From contig JAHBXB010000001.1 in assembly GCA_019636655.1 (NCBI GenBank), forward strand, positions 558,001 through 622,000: a stretch of DNA of 64,000 nt, read 5' to 3'. The notes beneath the pieces are model-generated. The model had not been told where the DNA came from and ran no database searches. It saw only the letters and a list, made by a program, of their open reading frames with translations. Every line of letters begins with the position of its first letter. Position 1 is the first letter of the stretch. The stretch is from Phycisphaeraceae bacterium (GTDB lineage: Bacteria > Planctomycetota > Phycisphaerae > Phycisphaerales > UBA1924). The position numbers were made by a program, and so were the translations under genes. Positions 45,172-54,307 of the stretch are shown here, piece by piece.

Positions 45172-46530
45172 TCACTCCCGGGCAATGTGGGGAAACGCGA
45201 CCGGGCTGCGGTACCCGTCCCGGTCATAGGCCCTGATCCCGAAGAAATAGTCGTCTTTGTTGAGCCGGATCGTCGCCTGGGTGACATCGCCGACATCCTG
45301 CGACTGCTGCCACACCGGGCTTGTCGTCTCCCGCCACACCACCTCGTATCCGGCCACATCCGGCTCGGGCGGCTTGGTCCATCGCAGCGTGGTCGTGCTG
45401 GTCAACTCCCCGGTGAGAATCACGGCATCCCCAGGCGGCGACGGCGCATTGGCCAGGCACACAATCGCCGCCGCGTTCAGCCGGCACACATCCGCCAGAT
45501 AATCCGTGTCAACGAACGACGCCATATCGCCGTACGGCGCACCGTCTTTTTCCGTCACATTCTGGTGCTGCCTGGAGTAGTCCTCATCAAGCTCTGTGAA
45601 ACGGACAGCCGGAAATCCGGCTTCGTTGAACGCCAGATGGTCCCCGCCCCGCAGGAACCGATCCGCGCGGAAAACCAGTTTCGGCTTCACCGACGTGTTG
45701 TATGTCTGAGCAACATCGTAGATGTACCTTGCCAACTGACGGCTCGGCGAATCACTCTCGGCCGACAGGGCCCGCATCTTCGCGTACTCCTCCGCGCTTG
45801 CCTCCCGCGGCAGTCCCTCTGAAAAAACCCGGACCAGCCGCCGGGCGTTGGCCGTGGCTGCCGTCCCCGCCGGAGCGCTCGGGTCGCCAACGATGTCGTT
45901 GTTCAGCACGCCCAGAATGTGCTCCCCACGGGCCGCCGCCTGCTCCGCGTGGAACTTTGCCCCAAGCAGCCCCTGCTCCTCCCCCGCGGTTGCCAGGAAC
46001 ACGATGGTCGCATCGGGGCGCTGCATCGGGGCCAGCGTTCTCGCTACATTCAGCATCGCCACGACCCCTGAGGCGTCGTCGTTCGCACCCGGCGCATCCC
46101 CAGTCGCATCCAGCCCGTCGCCGTTCCGCGAGTCGTAGTGCCCGACGATGTAGTACCGCCTCCCCTCCGCCTCCTTCATGGCCCCGGGCAGCACCGCCAC
46201 GACGTTGTAGATCTCGGTATCCGCCGGCACCCGATCGCTCCGTCCCGCCGGCTGCGTGAACGTCTCGTATGACACTTGGAGATCACGCGATCCATCCTGT
46301 TTGCCCAGTTCGTCGAACTGAGCCTTGAGCCACGCCCGCGCCGCCCCGATCCCGCGCGTCGCCGACGCCGTGTCCGACATCGTGTGCCGGGTCCCGAACC
46401 CGACTAGGGCATCCAGGTCGGCACGGATCTGCACCGCATCGATCCCGCCCATCACCTGCCGGGGGAACGGCGCTGGAGGTGGGGGAACCATCGAAACCAC
46501 CGCGGAAATCGCAAGAGTTGGAATCAGCAT
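45172..46530 (-). CDS. M28-family zinc aminopeptidase with C-terminal FN3-like domain
   Basis: A 452-residue exported M28 peptidase. The zinc ligands are visible: His/Asp in VGHYDSRNGD, the bridging Asp in APGANDDASGV, Glu-Glu in ATAGEEQGLLG, Asp in LNNDIVG and His in RGGDHLAFNEAGFPAVRFTE. After the catalytic domain comes a fibronectin III-like segment (TTLRWTKPPEPDVAGYEVVW, then FFGIRAYDRDGYRSP). The N-terminus is a signal-like hydrophobic segment (LIPTLAISAVVSMVPPPPA). There is no Shine-Dalgarno; TATCCT lies 6 nt before the ATG. It is divergent from the prpB-like gene. Confidence 0.88.
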   Translation of the reverse strand: MLIPTLAISAVVSMVPPPPAPFPRQVMGGIDAVQIRADLDALVGFGTRHTMSDTASATRGIGAARAWLKAQFDELGKQDGSRDLQVSYETFTQPAGRSDRVPADTEIYNVVAVLPGAMKEAEGRRYYIVGHYDSRNGDGLDATGDAPGANDDASGVVAMLNVARTLAPMQRPDATIVFLATAGEEQGLLGAKFHAEQAAARGEHILGVLNNDIVGDPSAPAGTAATANARRLVRVFSEGLPREASAEEYAKMRALSAESDSPSRQLARYIYDVAQTYNTSVKPKLVFRADRFLRGGDHLAFNEAGFPAVRFTELDEDYSRQHQNVTEKDGAPYGDMASFVDTDYLADVCRLNAAAIVCLANAPSPPGDAVILTGELTSTTTLRWTKPPEPDVAGYEVVWRETTSPVWQQSQDVGDVTQATIRLNKDDYFFGIRAYDRDGYRSPVAFPHIARE

Positions 46531-46536
46531 GTCGAG

Positions 46537-46542
46537 AGGATA
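46537..46542 (-). promoter_or_regulatory. Candidate -10 box for a leaderless M28 peptidase mRNA
   Basis: TATCCT on the minus strand lies 6 nt before the ATG at 46530 in an 88-bp divergent gap. No Shine-Dalgarno is present. Confidence 0.35.
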
Positions 46543-46618
46543 CGTCTGTCCCGTGACATCCGCCCCGGCGTGCGACCGGCCGCCCCGTGCACAGGCCCCT
46601 CGCCGGATAACATGAGCC

Positions 46619-47524
46619 ATGAGCGACGACCAGACCCACCCGGGACAGGATCTCCGCCGTCTGATGGACACCAGCTGCGTTGCGGCGCCCGGGGCCTTCA
46701 ACGGGCTATGTGCCCGCGCCGTCGCCCGTGCCGGGTTCAAGGCGTGCTATGTCTCCGGTGCGGCGACCAGCGTGTGCGCCGGCGTCCCCGACGTCGGGGT
46801 GCTCACCATGGACCACTTCTGCCGCGTGATCCGCGAGGTACGCGACGGCAGCGGGCTTCCCGTTCTCGTCGATGCCGACACCGGCTTCGGCGAAGCCGAG
46901 ATGGTCCGGCGGACCGTCATTGAATACGAGCGAGCCGGAGCTGCCGGTCTGCACCTCGAGGATCAGGTCTTCCCCAAGCGCTGCGGCCATCTCGATGGGA
47001 AGACCCTCGTGCCCACCGACCACATGTGCGAAAAGGTCGCGTGGGCCGCCAAGGCCGCCGAACAGTCGGGCTGTGGCTTCATCATTTGCGCCCGCACCGA
47101 TGCCCGCGGCGTCGACGGATTCGAGGCCGCTGTGGAGCGGGCTCGCGCCTACGTCGAGGCCGGAGCCGACATGATCTTCCCCGAGGGCCTCGCCACCGAG
47201 TCCGAGTTCTCCAGGTTCGCCGAGGCGATGGGCCGCGGTTCCGGCAAGCGCGCCGGCCCCTACCTCCTCGCCAACATGACCGAGTTCGGCAAGACCCCCA
47301 TTATCCCCGTCGACCGCTTCGCCGCCATGGGCTACTCGATCGTCATCTTCCCGGTCACGCTGCTCCGCATCGCCATGGGCGAGGTGATGAGGTCGCTGGA
47401 GATCCTGAAGAAGGACGGCTCGGCCGCCCGCCTCCTCGAGGAAATGCAGACCCGCCAGCAGCTCTACGACCTGATCGACTACACCCCGGGGTCTCCCTGG
47501 GAGTGGCCCAGCCGCAACGCGTGA
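46619..47524 (+). CDS. prpB: Isocitrate lyase/PEP mutase family protein, probable 2-methylisocitrate lyase
   Basis: A 301-residue member of the PEP mutase/isocitrate lyase superfamily. AAPGAFNGLCARAVARAGF, VLVDADTGFGE (Asp-rich metal site), LEDQVFPKRCGHLDGK with catalytic Cys122 and ICARTDARGVDGFEAAVERA match 2-methylisocitrate lyases, which cleave methylisocitrate to pyruvate and succinate in propionate use. The superfamily also includes oxaloacetate decarboxylases and phosphonate enzymes, so PrpB is the most likely but not the only reading. No prpD is seen nearby; a citrate synthase gene lies 1 kb away. There is no Shine-Dalgarno; TAACAT is 5 nt before the ATG. Confidence 0.8.
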   Translation: MSDDQTHPGQDLRRLMDTSCVAAPGAFNGLCARAVARAGFKACYVSGAATSVCAGVPDVGVLTMDHFCRVIREVRDGSGLPVLVDADTGFGEAEMVRRTVIEYERAGAAGLHLEDQVFPKRCGHLDGKTLVPTDHMCEKVAWAAKAAEQSGCGFIICARTDARGVDGFEAAVERARAYVEAGADMIFPEGLATESEFSRFAEAMGRGSGKRAGPYLLANMTEFGKTPIIPVDRFAAMGYSIVIFPVTLLRIAMGEVMRSLEILKKDGSAARLLEEMQTRQQLYDLIDYTPGSPWEWPSRNA

Positions 47525-47530
47525 TCACGG

Positions 47531-48304
47531 TCAGCGGGGCCCGGAAGCCGCCAGGATCTGCCCGCGCCAGAACGGCCTGCGACCCTTCTGAATCTGGACG
47601 AACCCAGGCATCCCACCCTCCGATGTGTACGCCCCCTCGATCGCCACGACATCCGCATCCGACAGCGGGAACTCGAAATAGGGTTTCTCAAACGCGTTCC
47701 TGACGGTTTCGAACCGCTCGGCCGCCGCGGCGAGAATCCGGTCCCCATCCGAGAGATCCGTCGCAACCGGGAAGTACAACGTCCCCCCCGGCCGCAGCCG
47801 ATCTGCCGCTCTCGCCAGCAGCGTCAGGATCGGCCCCGTACCGTCAATGCCTCCCGTCGGCACCTGGTCCGAGTACCACCCAAGAGCCCGGGCAACTCCG
47901 TCTGCAATACCCGAGACATCCCCGATGATCACATCCGCCATAACGCTGCGGAGTTCCGCCTCGCGGTCAAACGGGTCAAACCAGTCCCCCTGGTAGACGC
48001 TGATCCGGTCCGCGAGGCCGTACTTCGCCGCGTTGAGCCTGGCGAGTTCGCAGTGGAGCGCTACCGGGTCGACGGCGACCACCCGCTCCGCTCCGTCCAA
48101 CCCGGCCTTGATCGCCAGCGGCCCAATCCCGGTTCCGATGTCAAACACGGTGTCGCCAGGGGCAACCTGCACCGCCCGGCCGAACCGAACGGTCGTCGGG
48201 TTCGGGCGGAACGCCTTCTCCGAGATCAGCAGCTCAAGGGGAGGGTCAGTCACCCGGCATGTAATCAGGGGCAACGGCTCAGCCGCTTCGGGACCAATGA
48301 TCAA
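47531..48304 (-). CDS. SAM-dependent methyltransferase (PrmA/HemK-like)
   Basis: A 257-residue class I methyltransferase. Motif I is FDIGTGIGPLAIKAGL, followed by AERVVAVDPVALHCELARL (acidic loop), a motif II region in VIIGDVSGIADGVA and RLRPGGTLYFPVAT. Unlike PrmA or HemK it lacks the NPPY catalytic motif, so the substrate is unclear. The start is TTG 48304, 4 nt after GGAAGGGA, which removes about 47 unconserved residues from the open frame. It converges on the prpB-like gene with a 6-bp gap and is divergent from citrate synthase. Confidence 0.75.
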   Translation of the reverse strand: MIIGPEAAEPLPLITCRVTDPPLELLISEKAFRPNPTTVRFGRAVQVAPGDTVFDIGTGIGPLAIKAGLDGAERVVAVDPVALHCELARLNAAKYGLADRISVYQGDWFDPFDREAELRSVMADVIIGDVSGIADGVARALGWYSDQVPTGGIDGTGPILTLLARAADRLRPGGTLYFPVATDLSDGDRILAAAAERFETVRNAFEKPYFEFPLSDADVVAIEGAYTSEGGMPGFVQIQKGRRPFWRGQILAASGPR

Positions 48305-48308
48305 GGGA

Positions 48309-48316
48309 TTCCCTTC
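48309..48316 (-). promoter_or_regulatory. Shine-Dalgarno deciding the TTG start of the methyltransferase
   Basis: GGAAGGGA on the minus strand, 4 nt before the TTG at 48302-48304, supports the shorter protein. Confidence 0.6.
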
Positions 48317-48543
48317 CGTGGCCCGACGAGCCGAAAAAGCACCGCCCGAGGTTATGGTAGCAGACCGCGCCCTCCAACGCTCGCAGCAATCCCAAGCTTC
48401 CCGTCGTTCGCGATCTCGCAAACTCGGCTCATTTCCCCGCCTCACCGGTCTACAGTAGCCAAGCGGAGCGAATCGGCCGCGGCAGGTACGTGACCACGCT
48501 CCGCTCCCGTCAACCTGCCCCAGTACTTTGAGGGAGCCTGTTC

Positions 48544-49716
48544 ATGTCCACGGCGTCATCGTCGGCGTTTGCTCGGGGTCTCGAAGGCGTTATCGCCGGC
48601 CAGACCTCCATCTGCTCGGTCGAGCAGGGAGCTCTGATCTACCGCGGCTACGAGATCCACGACCTCGCCCAGAACGCCACGTTCGAGGAGGTCGCCTTCC
48701 TCCTTCTCGAGGGCCACAAGCCCTCCAAGGACGAACTCTCCCGCTTCAAGGGCGAGGTGATCAGCGAGCGAGCACTCCCCGAGCCTGTCGTCTCGTTCCT
48801 CAAGCAGAGCGGGCCTTGGCTCAAGGCAGGCACCGCCGTCCCGATGGACGTCCTCCGCACCGCCGTCTCCATGCTCGGTCACCTCGACGAGGACTGCCAG
48901 AAGGTTGACGCCAAGGCCAACCTCCGCAAAGCCAAGAGGCTGCTCGCCAAGATCCCCACCGTCATCGGCCACATGCAGAACGTCATCGACGGCAAGCCCA
49001 TCGTCGCCCAGGAGACCGGCGGCGACCCCAGCCTCTCCCACGCCGCCAACCTCCTCTACCTCATGAGCGGCAAGAAGCCCAGCGACGACTACGCCCGGGT
49101 CCTTGACATCTCCCTCATTCTCTACGCCGAGCACGACTACAACGCCAGCACTTTCGCCAGCCGCGTCATCGCCGGCACCCTCAGCGACATGCACGGCGCC
49201 GTCACCGGAGCCATCGCCGCCCTCAAGGGCCCCCTCCACGGCGGAGCCAACGAGGCCGCCATGGAGATGCTCAAGGAGATCAACCAGGCCACTGGCGGCA
49301 GCGCCGACGCCGCCAAGATCCAGGCATTCATGAAGAACGCCTTCGAGACCAAGCGCAAACTCATGGGCTTCGGCCACCGCGTCTACAAGAACGGCGACCA
49401 CCGCGCCCCGATCCTCAACAAACTCGGCCGCGGCATCGCCCAGAAGCAGGGCCCCGACTTCGTCAAGTGGTTCGATATCGGCGATGAGGTCGAGCGCATC
49501 ATGCTCCGCGAGAAGAACATCCACCCCAACGTCGACTTCCCCTGCGGCATGACCTACTTTGTCATGGGCATCCCCGTCCCGCAGTACACCCCCATCTTCG
49601 TCGCCTCGCGCATCACCGGCTGGGCCGCCCACATCATGGAGCAGCACGCCGACAACCGCATCATCCGGCCGCTGGCCCAGTATGTTGGTCCGGCGCAGAT
49701 GAAGTGGAAGGCGTAG
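48544..49716 (+). CDS. gltA: Citrate synthase (short, type II-like)
   Basis: Citrate synthase condenses oxaloacetate and acetyl-CoA. In the 390-residue protein the family motifs are GVIAGQTSICSVEQGALIYR, EHDYNASTFASRV, GPLHGGANEA (His232), GFGHRVYKNGD (His278) and NVDFPCGMTY (Asp331). The length and GPLHGGANE spelling fit the dimeric short enzymes, a group that also contains 2-methylcitrate synthases; the prpB-like gene 1 kb upstream makes the latter possible. GAGGGAG is 7 nt before the ATG. Confidence 0.95.
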   Translation: MSTASSSAFARGLEGVIAGQTSICSVEQGALIYRGYEIHDLAQNATFEEVAFLLLEGHKPSKDELSRFKGEVISERALPEPVVSFLKQSGPWLKAGTAVPMDVLRTAVSMLGHLDEDCQKVDAKANLRKAKRLLAKIPTVIGHMQNVIDGKPIVAQETGGDPSLSHAANLLYLMSGKKPSDDYARVLDISLILYAEHDYNASTFASRVIAGTLSDMHGAVTGAIAALKGPLHGGANEAAMEMLKEINQATGGSADAAKIQAFMKNAFETKRKLMGFGHRVYKNGDHRAPILNKLGRGIAQKQGPDFVKWFDIGDEVERIMLREKNIHPNVDFPCGMTYFVMGIPVPQYTPIFVASRITGWAAHIMEQHADNRIIRPLAQYVGPAQMKWKA

Positions 49717-49752
49717 GCAGCGACCTGCGACCTTCAGAGGGAGGCGCTCACC

Positions 49753-50322
49753 ATGTCCTCCTTCGAGTTATTCATCCCACAGAAGGGAGGCAAAGGGGCG
49801 CTCGGCGCCTTCTTACCGTTCCTCGCCGCGGTTCCAGGCTGCGACTGGAGAACTGACGAGGGGGGAGCACTGTGGACGGTGAACGACACGCGCCTCCTCA
49901 ACCTGGACTTTGGGCTCTACCCCGGTGACCAGATGAACGCGGTGCTCGCGGTCGTCGAGCTTGCTGTGACCCACACAGCAGGCTCGATCAACATTCCCGG
50001 ATCAATCGTCTATCTCAGTGTTCGTCCAGTCGACTTCCACCACGCCATGTTCTGTTACGACGTTCGCCGCGACCGTTCACGCGACGCCGAGCACCGCGAA
50101 GTCGTCGCCCTGATCCGGGATACAGCTCAAGGCGTTTTGGAGTCCTTCGAGTCCATCTTTCAACACCTCGATGCAGTTGCCCCGCCCTACCCCGCGCATG
50201 TTGCCCCGCCCCCCGGCCACGGCCGGAACCAACTCGGCGCCGAGCTCCTCGCCCGTGTCGAACGAGTCGCGGCCGCGCTCACGAACTGGGGCGCCGGACG
50301 CTCTCGGCGCACTCACGGCTAG
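49753..50322 (+). CDS. Protein of unknown function
   Basis: A 189-residue protein with no family I can name. It has no signal peptide or membrane segments. The first 100 residues alternate hydrophobic and polar positions (GALWTVNDTRLLNLDFGLYP, ELAVTHTAGSINIPGSIVYL), suggesting a mixed alpha/beta domain, followed by a helical region (VALIRDTAQGVLESFESIFQ) and a Pro-rich, Arg-rich tail. It lies between citrate synthase and a methyltransferase on the same strand with short gaps (36 and 59 bp), consistent with read-through, but nothing ties it functionally to either. Confidence 0.55.
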   Translation: MSSFELFIPQKGGKGALGAFLPFLAAVPGCDWRTDEGGALWTVNDTRLLNLDFGLYPGDQMNAVLAVVELAVTHTAGSINIPGSIVYLSVRPVDFHHAMFCYDVRRDRSRDAEHREVVALIRDTAQGVLESFESIFQHLDAVAPPYPAHVAPPPGHGRNQLGAELLARVERVAAALTNWGAGRSRRTHG

Positions 50323-50381
50323 CTCTGCCTGCTCTCTGCCATGGGCCGCCATACAGTACCTCTTCTTCCTGGAAACCACTC

Positions 50382-51194
50382 ATGAACCCCAACAAGGCCC
50401 TCTGGGAAAAGGGCGATTTCACCCGCATCGCTAGCTTCATGCGAGACTCCGGCGAGGCTGTCGCTCGCTCCTGCGGCGCCACATCCTCCATGCGGGTCCT
50501 CGACCTTGGCTGCGGGGACGGCACCACCGCCCTCCCCATGGCCGGCCTCGCCGCCGAGGTGGTCGGGATCGACATCGCGAAGAACCTCGTCGACGCCGGC
50601 AACGCCCGCGCCAAGGCCGCCCGCCTCACCAACCTGACCTTCCAGGAAGGCGATGCGTGCGCCCTCACCGGCGTCCCCGACTACTCCTTCGACCTCGCCA
50701 TTTCCATCTTCGGCGCCATGTTCGCCCCCCGCCCCTTCGACGTCGCCAAAGAACTGGTCCGCGTCACCCGCCCCCGCGGCCGGATCATCATGGGAAACTG
50801 GATCCCCAACGATCCGACCTTCGTCTCCCAGGTCCTCCGCATCAGTTCCGCATTCACACCCCCGCCCCCCGAGGGCTTCATCAGCCCCATGACCTGGGGC
50901 GTCGAGTCCCACATCACCGAGCGGTTCACCAAGGCTGGCGTCCCCGCCGCGAAGATCGCCATGGCCAGGGACACCTTCCACTTCACCTCCCCCGACAAGT
51001 CCCCCGCCGAGTTCATCGACCTCTTCCGCCGCTACTACGGCCCAACCATGAACGCCTTCGAGGCCGCCCAGAAAAACGGCAAAGAGAACGAACTCCACGC
51101 CCAACTGGTGGACCTCGCCAACTCGCAGAACACGAACACCGCTGGCGGCACCTCGATCCCGGCGACATTCATGCGAGTGACGGTTACACTCTAA
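50382..51194 (+). CDS. Class I SAM-dependent methyltransferase
   Basis: A 270-residue methyltransferase with a well-conserved fold: motif I VLDLGCGDGTTALPMAG, motif II EVVGIDIAKNLVDAGNARAK, motif III FQEGDACAL, and the post-motif DYSFDLAISIFGAMFAPRPF, then VTRPRGRIIMGNWIP. This pattern is typical of UbiE/COQ5-like small-molecule methyltransferases, but the substrate is not evident. The sequence after the fold (GFISPMTWGVESHI) is likely the substrate-binding lid. It ends 5 bp from the convergent glycosyltransferase gene. Confidence 0.8.
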   Translation: MNPNKALWEKGDFTRIASFMRDSGEAVARSCGATSSMRVLDLGCGDGTTALPMAGLAAEVVGIDIAKNLVDAGNARAKAARLTNLTFQEGDACALTGVPDYSFDLAISIFGAMFAPRPFDVAKELVRVTRPRGRIIMGNWIPNDPTFVSQVLRISSAFTPPPPEGFISPMTWGVESHITERFTKAGVPAAKIAMARDTFHFTSPDKSPAEFIDLFRRYYGPTMNAFEAAQKNGKENELHAQLVDLANSQNTNTAGGTSIPATFMRVTVTL

Positions 51195-51199
51195 CTCGC

Positions 51200-52558
51200 T
51201 CATGAAATGCTGAACAGACGGCTTGTTCCTGTCGATTGGGACGCAGGGCCCGCCATCTGTCGGCGCTGCATCATCGTATAAATCAAGCGGTGCGCCCAAG
51301 GGTTCTCGACCAGCCGCATCACCGCCCGGTCCCAGAAACTCACACGGCCGATCGTGTGCTCGCACAATCGCTCGATATCGGCCGCAGTGACTTTGGTGAC
51401 GATCGCTTCTTCCGCCGCGAGCGCCCGGCGCAGCGACTCACGATCTTCGTGCTCGACAGCCAAGGCGAAGACTCTGAGCAGCTTCTCCGTCTGCTGTTTG
51501 GGCTCGAGTTCGGCCCGCACCCACTCGCGTGCCTGCATACCCAGTCGTCGGCGCAGACCGTAGTCGTCCATGAGTCGCCTGAGCGCCACCGGAACGCTCG
51601 CCAGATCCGCGCATACCAGACCGCCCCGCTCGTGGCCCACGATCTCCAGTTGTGCGTTGGACTTCGTCGGCGTGCTCAGCGTCACCACCGGCGTCCCGCA
51701 CAGCATCGCCTCGCAGAGCACCATTCCGAATGTCTCGCCGATCCGTGTCACGTGCAGGAACACGTCCAGCGCCGAGTAGGCTTCCCTCAGGCTCTGATCG
51801 TCGTGCAGGAACGGCATACTGAGCACTCTTGCCCTCACGTCAGGCCGCAGGTCGGCCATCGCGCGGTCCAGCGCCGGAGCCCGTCCCAGCAGAAGCAGGT
51901 GCGCCCGCGGCTCGGTCTTCGCGAACGCCTCGAACGCAAGCAGCAGAGTCCGCGGCCAGATCGGTCGCTGCGGCTGCCCGAACCGTCCCAGCAGGAACGC
52001 ATCAGGCGCCAGACCGAGCCGTGCCCGGAACGCCTCGCGCTGCTCGACCGACGACGGATAGAACGAGTCCGGCCGCACAAAGGGGCGAACAAGTGCATCC
52101 ACAGGCGGCGGAGACAACGGACGCGCCCATCGTCGCCACCTCCACATGCACCACTGGGATATCTGGACATGCACATCCAGCAGGTTTCGGTCCGGCGTCC
52201 AGTCAACCTGGGCAAAGTGCTTAGTGGCGACGATCGGCAAGCGATGGGCGGACTTCGCCTTCAATTGGCGCAGGACAACCCCGAGCATTGGCCTCGCCCC
52301 CCCAAAGCGGTGAGCATGGATGATGTCGGGGTTCCAACCCGATGCCTGGGCCGTCACGTGGCGAATCTGATCCAAGCCGGTTCCACCGACAAACGTCGAA
52401 ACGCCCGCGGCCTGAAGTCGTGCAATTCTCGGTCCGCCTGCCTCGTAGGCCAGCACTGCGGAATCATGACCGGACTCGCGGAACGCGATGGCGCACTCCT
52501 GGGCAATCCGCTGCATGCCGCCAGGACCCAGATTATGGATGACCGTCAGGATTCGCAT
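51200..52558 (-). CDS. GT4-family glycosyltransferase
   Basis: A 452-residue glycosyltransferase of the GT-B fold. The N-terminus has ILTVIHNLGPGGMQRIAQEC, the glycine-rich loop typical of family GT4. The C-terminal domain has GRFGQPQRPIWPRTLLLAFE, VLSMPFLHDDQSLREAYSAL and the sugar-nucleotide motif RIGETFGMVLCEAMLCGTPV with the E-x7-E pattern. It should transfer a sugar from a nucleotide donor onto a lipid, sugar or protein; the acceptor is unknown and no polysaccharide cluster surrounds it. ATG 52558 has no clear Shine-Dalgarno. The last 60 residues are basic and may be membrane-associated. Confidence 0.85.
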   Translation of the reverse strand: MRILTVIHNLGPGGMQRIAQECAIAFRESGHDSAVLAYEAGGPRIARLQAAGVSTFVGGTGLDQIRHVTAQASGWNPDIIHAHRFGGARPMLGVVLRQLKAKSAHRLPIVATKHFAQVDWTPDRNLLDVHVQISQWCMWRWRRWARPLSPPPVDALVRPFVRPDSFYPSSVEQREAFRARLGLAPDAFLLGRFGQPQRPIWPRTLLLAFEAFAKTEPRAHLLLLGRAPALDRAMADLRPDVRARVLSMPFLHDDQSLREAYSALDVFLHVTRIGETFGMVLCEAMLCGTPVVTLSTPTKSNAQLEIVGHERGGLVCADLASVPVALRRLMDDYGLRRRLGMQAREWVRAELEPKQQTEKLLRVFALAVEHEDRESLRRALAAEEAIVTKVTAADIERLCEHTIGRVSFWDRAVMRLVENPWAHRLIYTMMQRRQMAGPASQSTGTSRLFSIS

Positions 52559-52840
52559 CAGGGAATCAACGGGAACACCGGATTGGCAACCGCCCGCGTT
52601 CCCTGCGGAGCAGCACCCAGACCATCGCCATACGCACGATTCCGCGGATTGTTGCCTATCGACCAATCTGTCCCCAATACCGAGACTATCTCACAACTTG
52701 AGTATCCATCGGTGGTTGCAGTCGGGCGAACCCGATGCCCACCTCCTGAAATATGGGACCGACCAACGCGTTTGTCCTGTGCGAGTCGGCATCCTGCCAG
52801 TGGGATTACCCATGGCCCGACCCGCTTTGGAGCGGTTCCT

Positions 52841-53695
52841 ATGCGCACGGCCAGAGTGTTGGTTTCCTGCGTTGTTGTCGGAGTCATGTCCCTACCGGTA
52901 CTCGCCCAGCCGAATCAGGGTGGCGGCCGCGGGGGCCAACCCCAGCCGCGGGAGCGGCAGGGCGGCGGCCCGCAGGGGGCGGGTGGCCCGCGTCAGGCCA
53001 TGTCCCCGGAGAAGGCCAAGGCCGCCTGGGAACTCGAAGCCCAGAGCGTGGCAAAGAAGCTCGGCCTGAGCGAGAACGAAACCGCCGCGCTCGTCAAGGC
53101 CTACACCCAGGCCCGGGAGAGCCACAACGCGGCGACCCAGGCCTTGCGGGAGCGGGCACGCGAGGGCGGTGGCGGAGAAGGTGGCGACGAAGGCGGTCGC
53201 GGCCGCATGCGTGAGGGCATGCGAGAACTTCAGGAACTCAATGCCGCCGAACGGACCAAGCTGGAGAAGTCGCTGGGATCGTCCCTCTCGCCGGAACAGA
53301 CGCAGAAGGCCGTCGCAGTGCTCGGGACGTTCAATCGGCGTTGGGACCAGATGGTTGACACCATCGCCGGGTTCAACCTCGAGGGCGCCAAGCGCGACCA
53401 GGCCCTCGACGCGATCGAGGAGTTCGTGACCGCGCAGGCCAAGGCGATGCCCGGCCCGGGCGCAAACCGCGAGGACATCGATCCCGAAGCACTCCGCAAG
53501 ACCATGCAGGAGTCCCGGCAGAATCTCACCACGGCTCTCAAGCCCGTGCTCTCCGAGGACCAGATGAAGCAGTTTGAGACGATGCTGAATCCTCGCGGCA
53601 TGGGCGGCCGAGGCGAGGCCCAAGGCGAAGACAACGCTCCGCCACGCCGTCGCGGCCGCGGCCAGCCAGGCGGTGGCGACGGAAACGGGGGCTGA
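52841..53695 (+). CDS. Exported Gly/Arg-rich protein with LTXXQ-like helices
   Basis: A 284-residue protein with a signal peptide (VLVSCVVVGVMSLPVLAQ) and low-complexity ends rich in Gly, Gln and Arg. The middle is alpha-helical and carries LSPEQTQKAVAVLGTFNRRW and, later, LSEDQMKQFETML. The LSxEQ/LSxDQ phrases resemble the LTXXQ motifs of Spy/CpxP-type periplasmic chaperones, but the match is by eye only. GGAG is 8 nt before the ATG, and a strong terminator follows at 53730-53757. Confidence 0.6.
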   Translation: MRTARVLVSCVVVGVMSLPVLAQPNQGGGRGGQPQPRERQGGGPQGAGGPRQAMSPEKAKAAWELEAQSVAKKLGLSENETAALVKAYTQARESHNAATQALRERAREGGGGEGGDEGGRGRMREGMRELQELNAAERTKLEKSLGSSLSPEQTQKAVAVLGTFNRRWDQMVDTIAGFNLEGAKRDQALDAIEEFVTAQAKAMPGPGANREDIDPEALRKTMQESRQNLTTALKPVLSEDQMKQFETMLNPRGMGGRGEAQGEDNAPPRRRGRGQPGGGDGNGG

Positions 53696-53729
53696 TCGCG
53701 AAGCCGGATTCCAACCAGGTGCTTCCGAA

Positions 53730-53757
53730 AGCGGCGCCGTTGGGCGCCGCTTCTTTA
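53730..53757 (+). terminator. Rho-independent terminator
   Basis: A 9-bp perfect stem (AGCGGCGCC / GGCGCCGCT) with loop GTTG is followed by TCTTTA. It ends the exported-protein gene and marks the left edge of the accessory region. Confidence 0.8.
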
Positions 53758-54067
53758 CTGCGCACACACTGTGTAGAAAAGTGGCGCCACCGGCTGCGGT
53801 CCTACCGCAACCAATGGCGCCGGATGGAGGCGCTCCCTACTCAATCACGCATGCGGCTGCCGCACGCGAACTCACCTCCCTGTCCCAATCACTACTAGAC
53901 TCAGCGCGAACCGCAAGCCCTGCGCGACCCTAGTTTGCGTCTCAAGATTCACGATTCCTGGCGCGCCGTTTGCTTCCACTGGCACAGAGCGATTGTGTCC
54001 ATTGTTGAGCTTGTCGGGCGGGTGAGAAGGTGAACCGGACACTCACCGATGCACTCGCCGCTCGGGC
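53758..54067. other. 310-bp non-coding junction between core genes and the island
   Basis: I see no convincing gene here; short open frames lack starts and motifs. It separates the terminator at 53730-53757 from the duplicated unknown genes. No tRNA, integrase or direct repeat marking an island end was recognised in it. Confidence 0.4.
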
Positions 54068-54307
54068 ATGATCGCCGACAACGCGACCGATGCTCTCGCC
54101 CTCGCCTGTCCCCTGTTCGTGCTCTCCGAGAAGGGTGAGGTTGTAACGAAGGCCGACGCGGCGGGCGTCATCCCCGGAGCCACGCCCGATCAATGGATCA
54201 TCGCTCAACTCCGCACACTCCGGCCGCACTGGTGGCCGAAGTCCGCGGGTGGCGGAGCAAGCGGCGGTTCACGGTCGCGGCGGTTGCGATCGTGTCGGCG
54301 CTGCTGA
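54068..54307 (+). pseudogene. Truncated duplicate of the downstream unknown gene
   Basis: The frame encodes CPLFVLSEKGEVVTKADAAG, then DQWIIAQLRTLRPHWWP and SAGGGASGG, and stops soon after in an unrelated basic stretch. The same phrases occur once more in the next gene (LFTVDESGRVVTRKDAADTL, AAWIVSQLRAQRPHYWP, SVGGGAAGG). The two copies align over about 60 residues, then this copy breaks at the Gly-rich point where the next gene's N-terminal helices begin in another frame. It is therefore probably the tail of a broken tandem copy whose beginning is lost. Confidence 0.6.
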
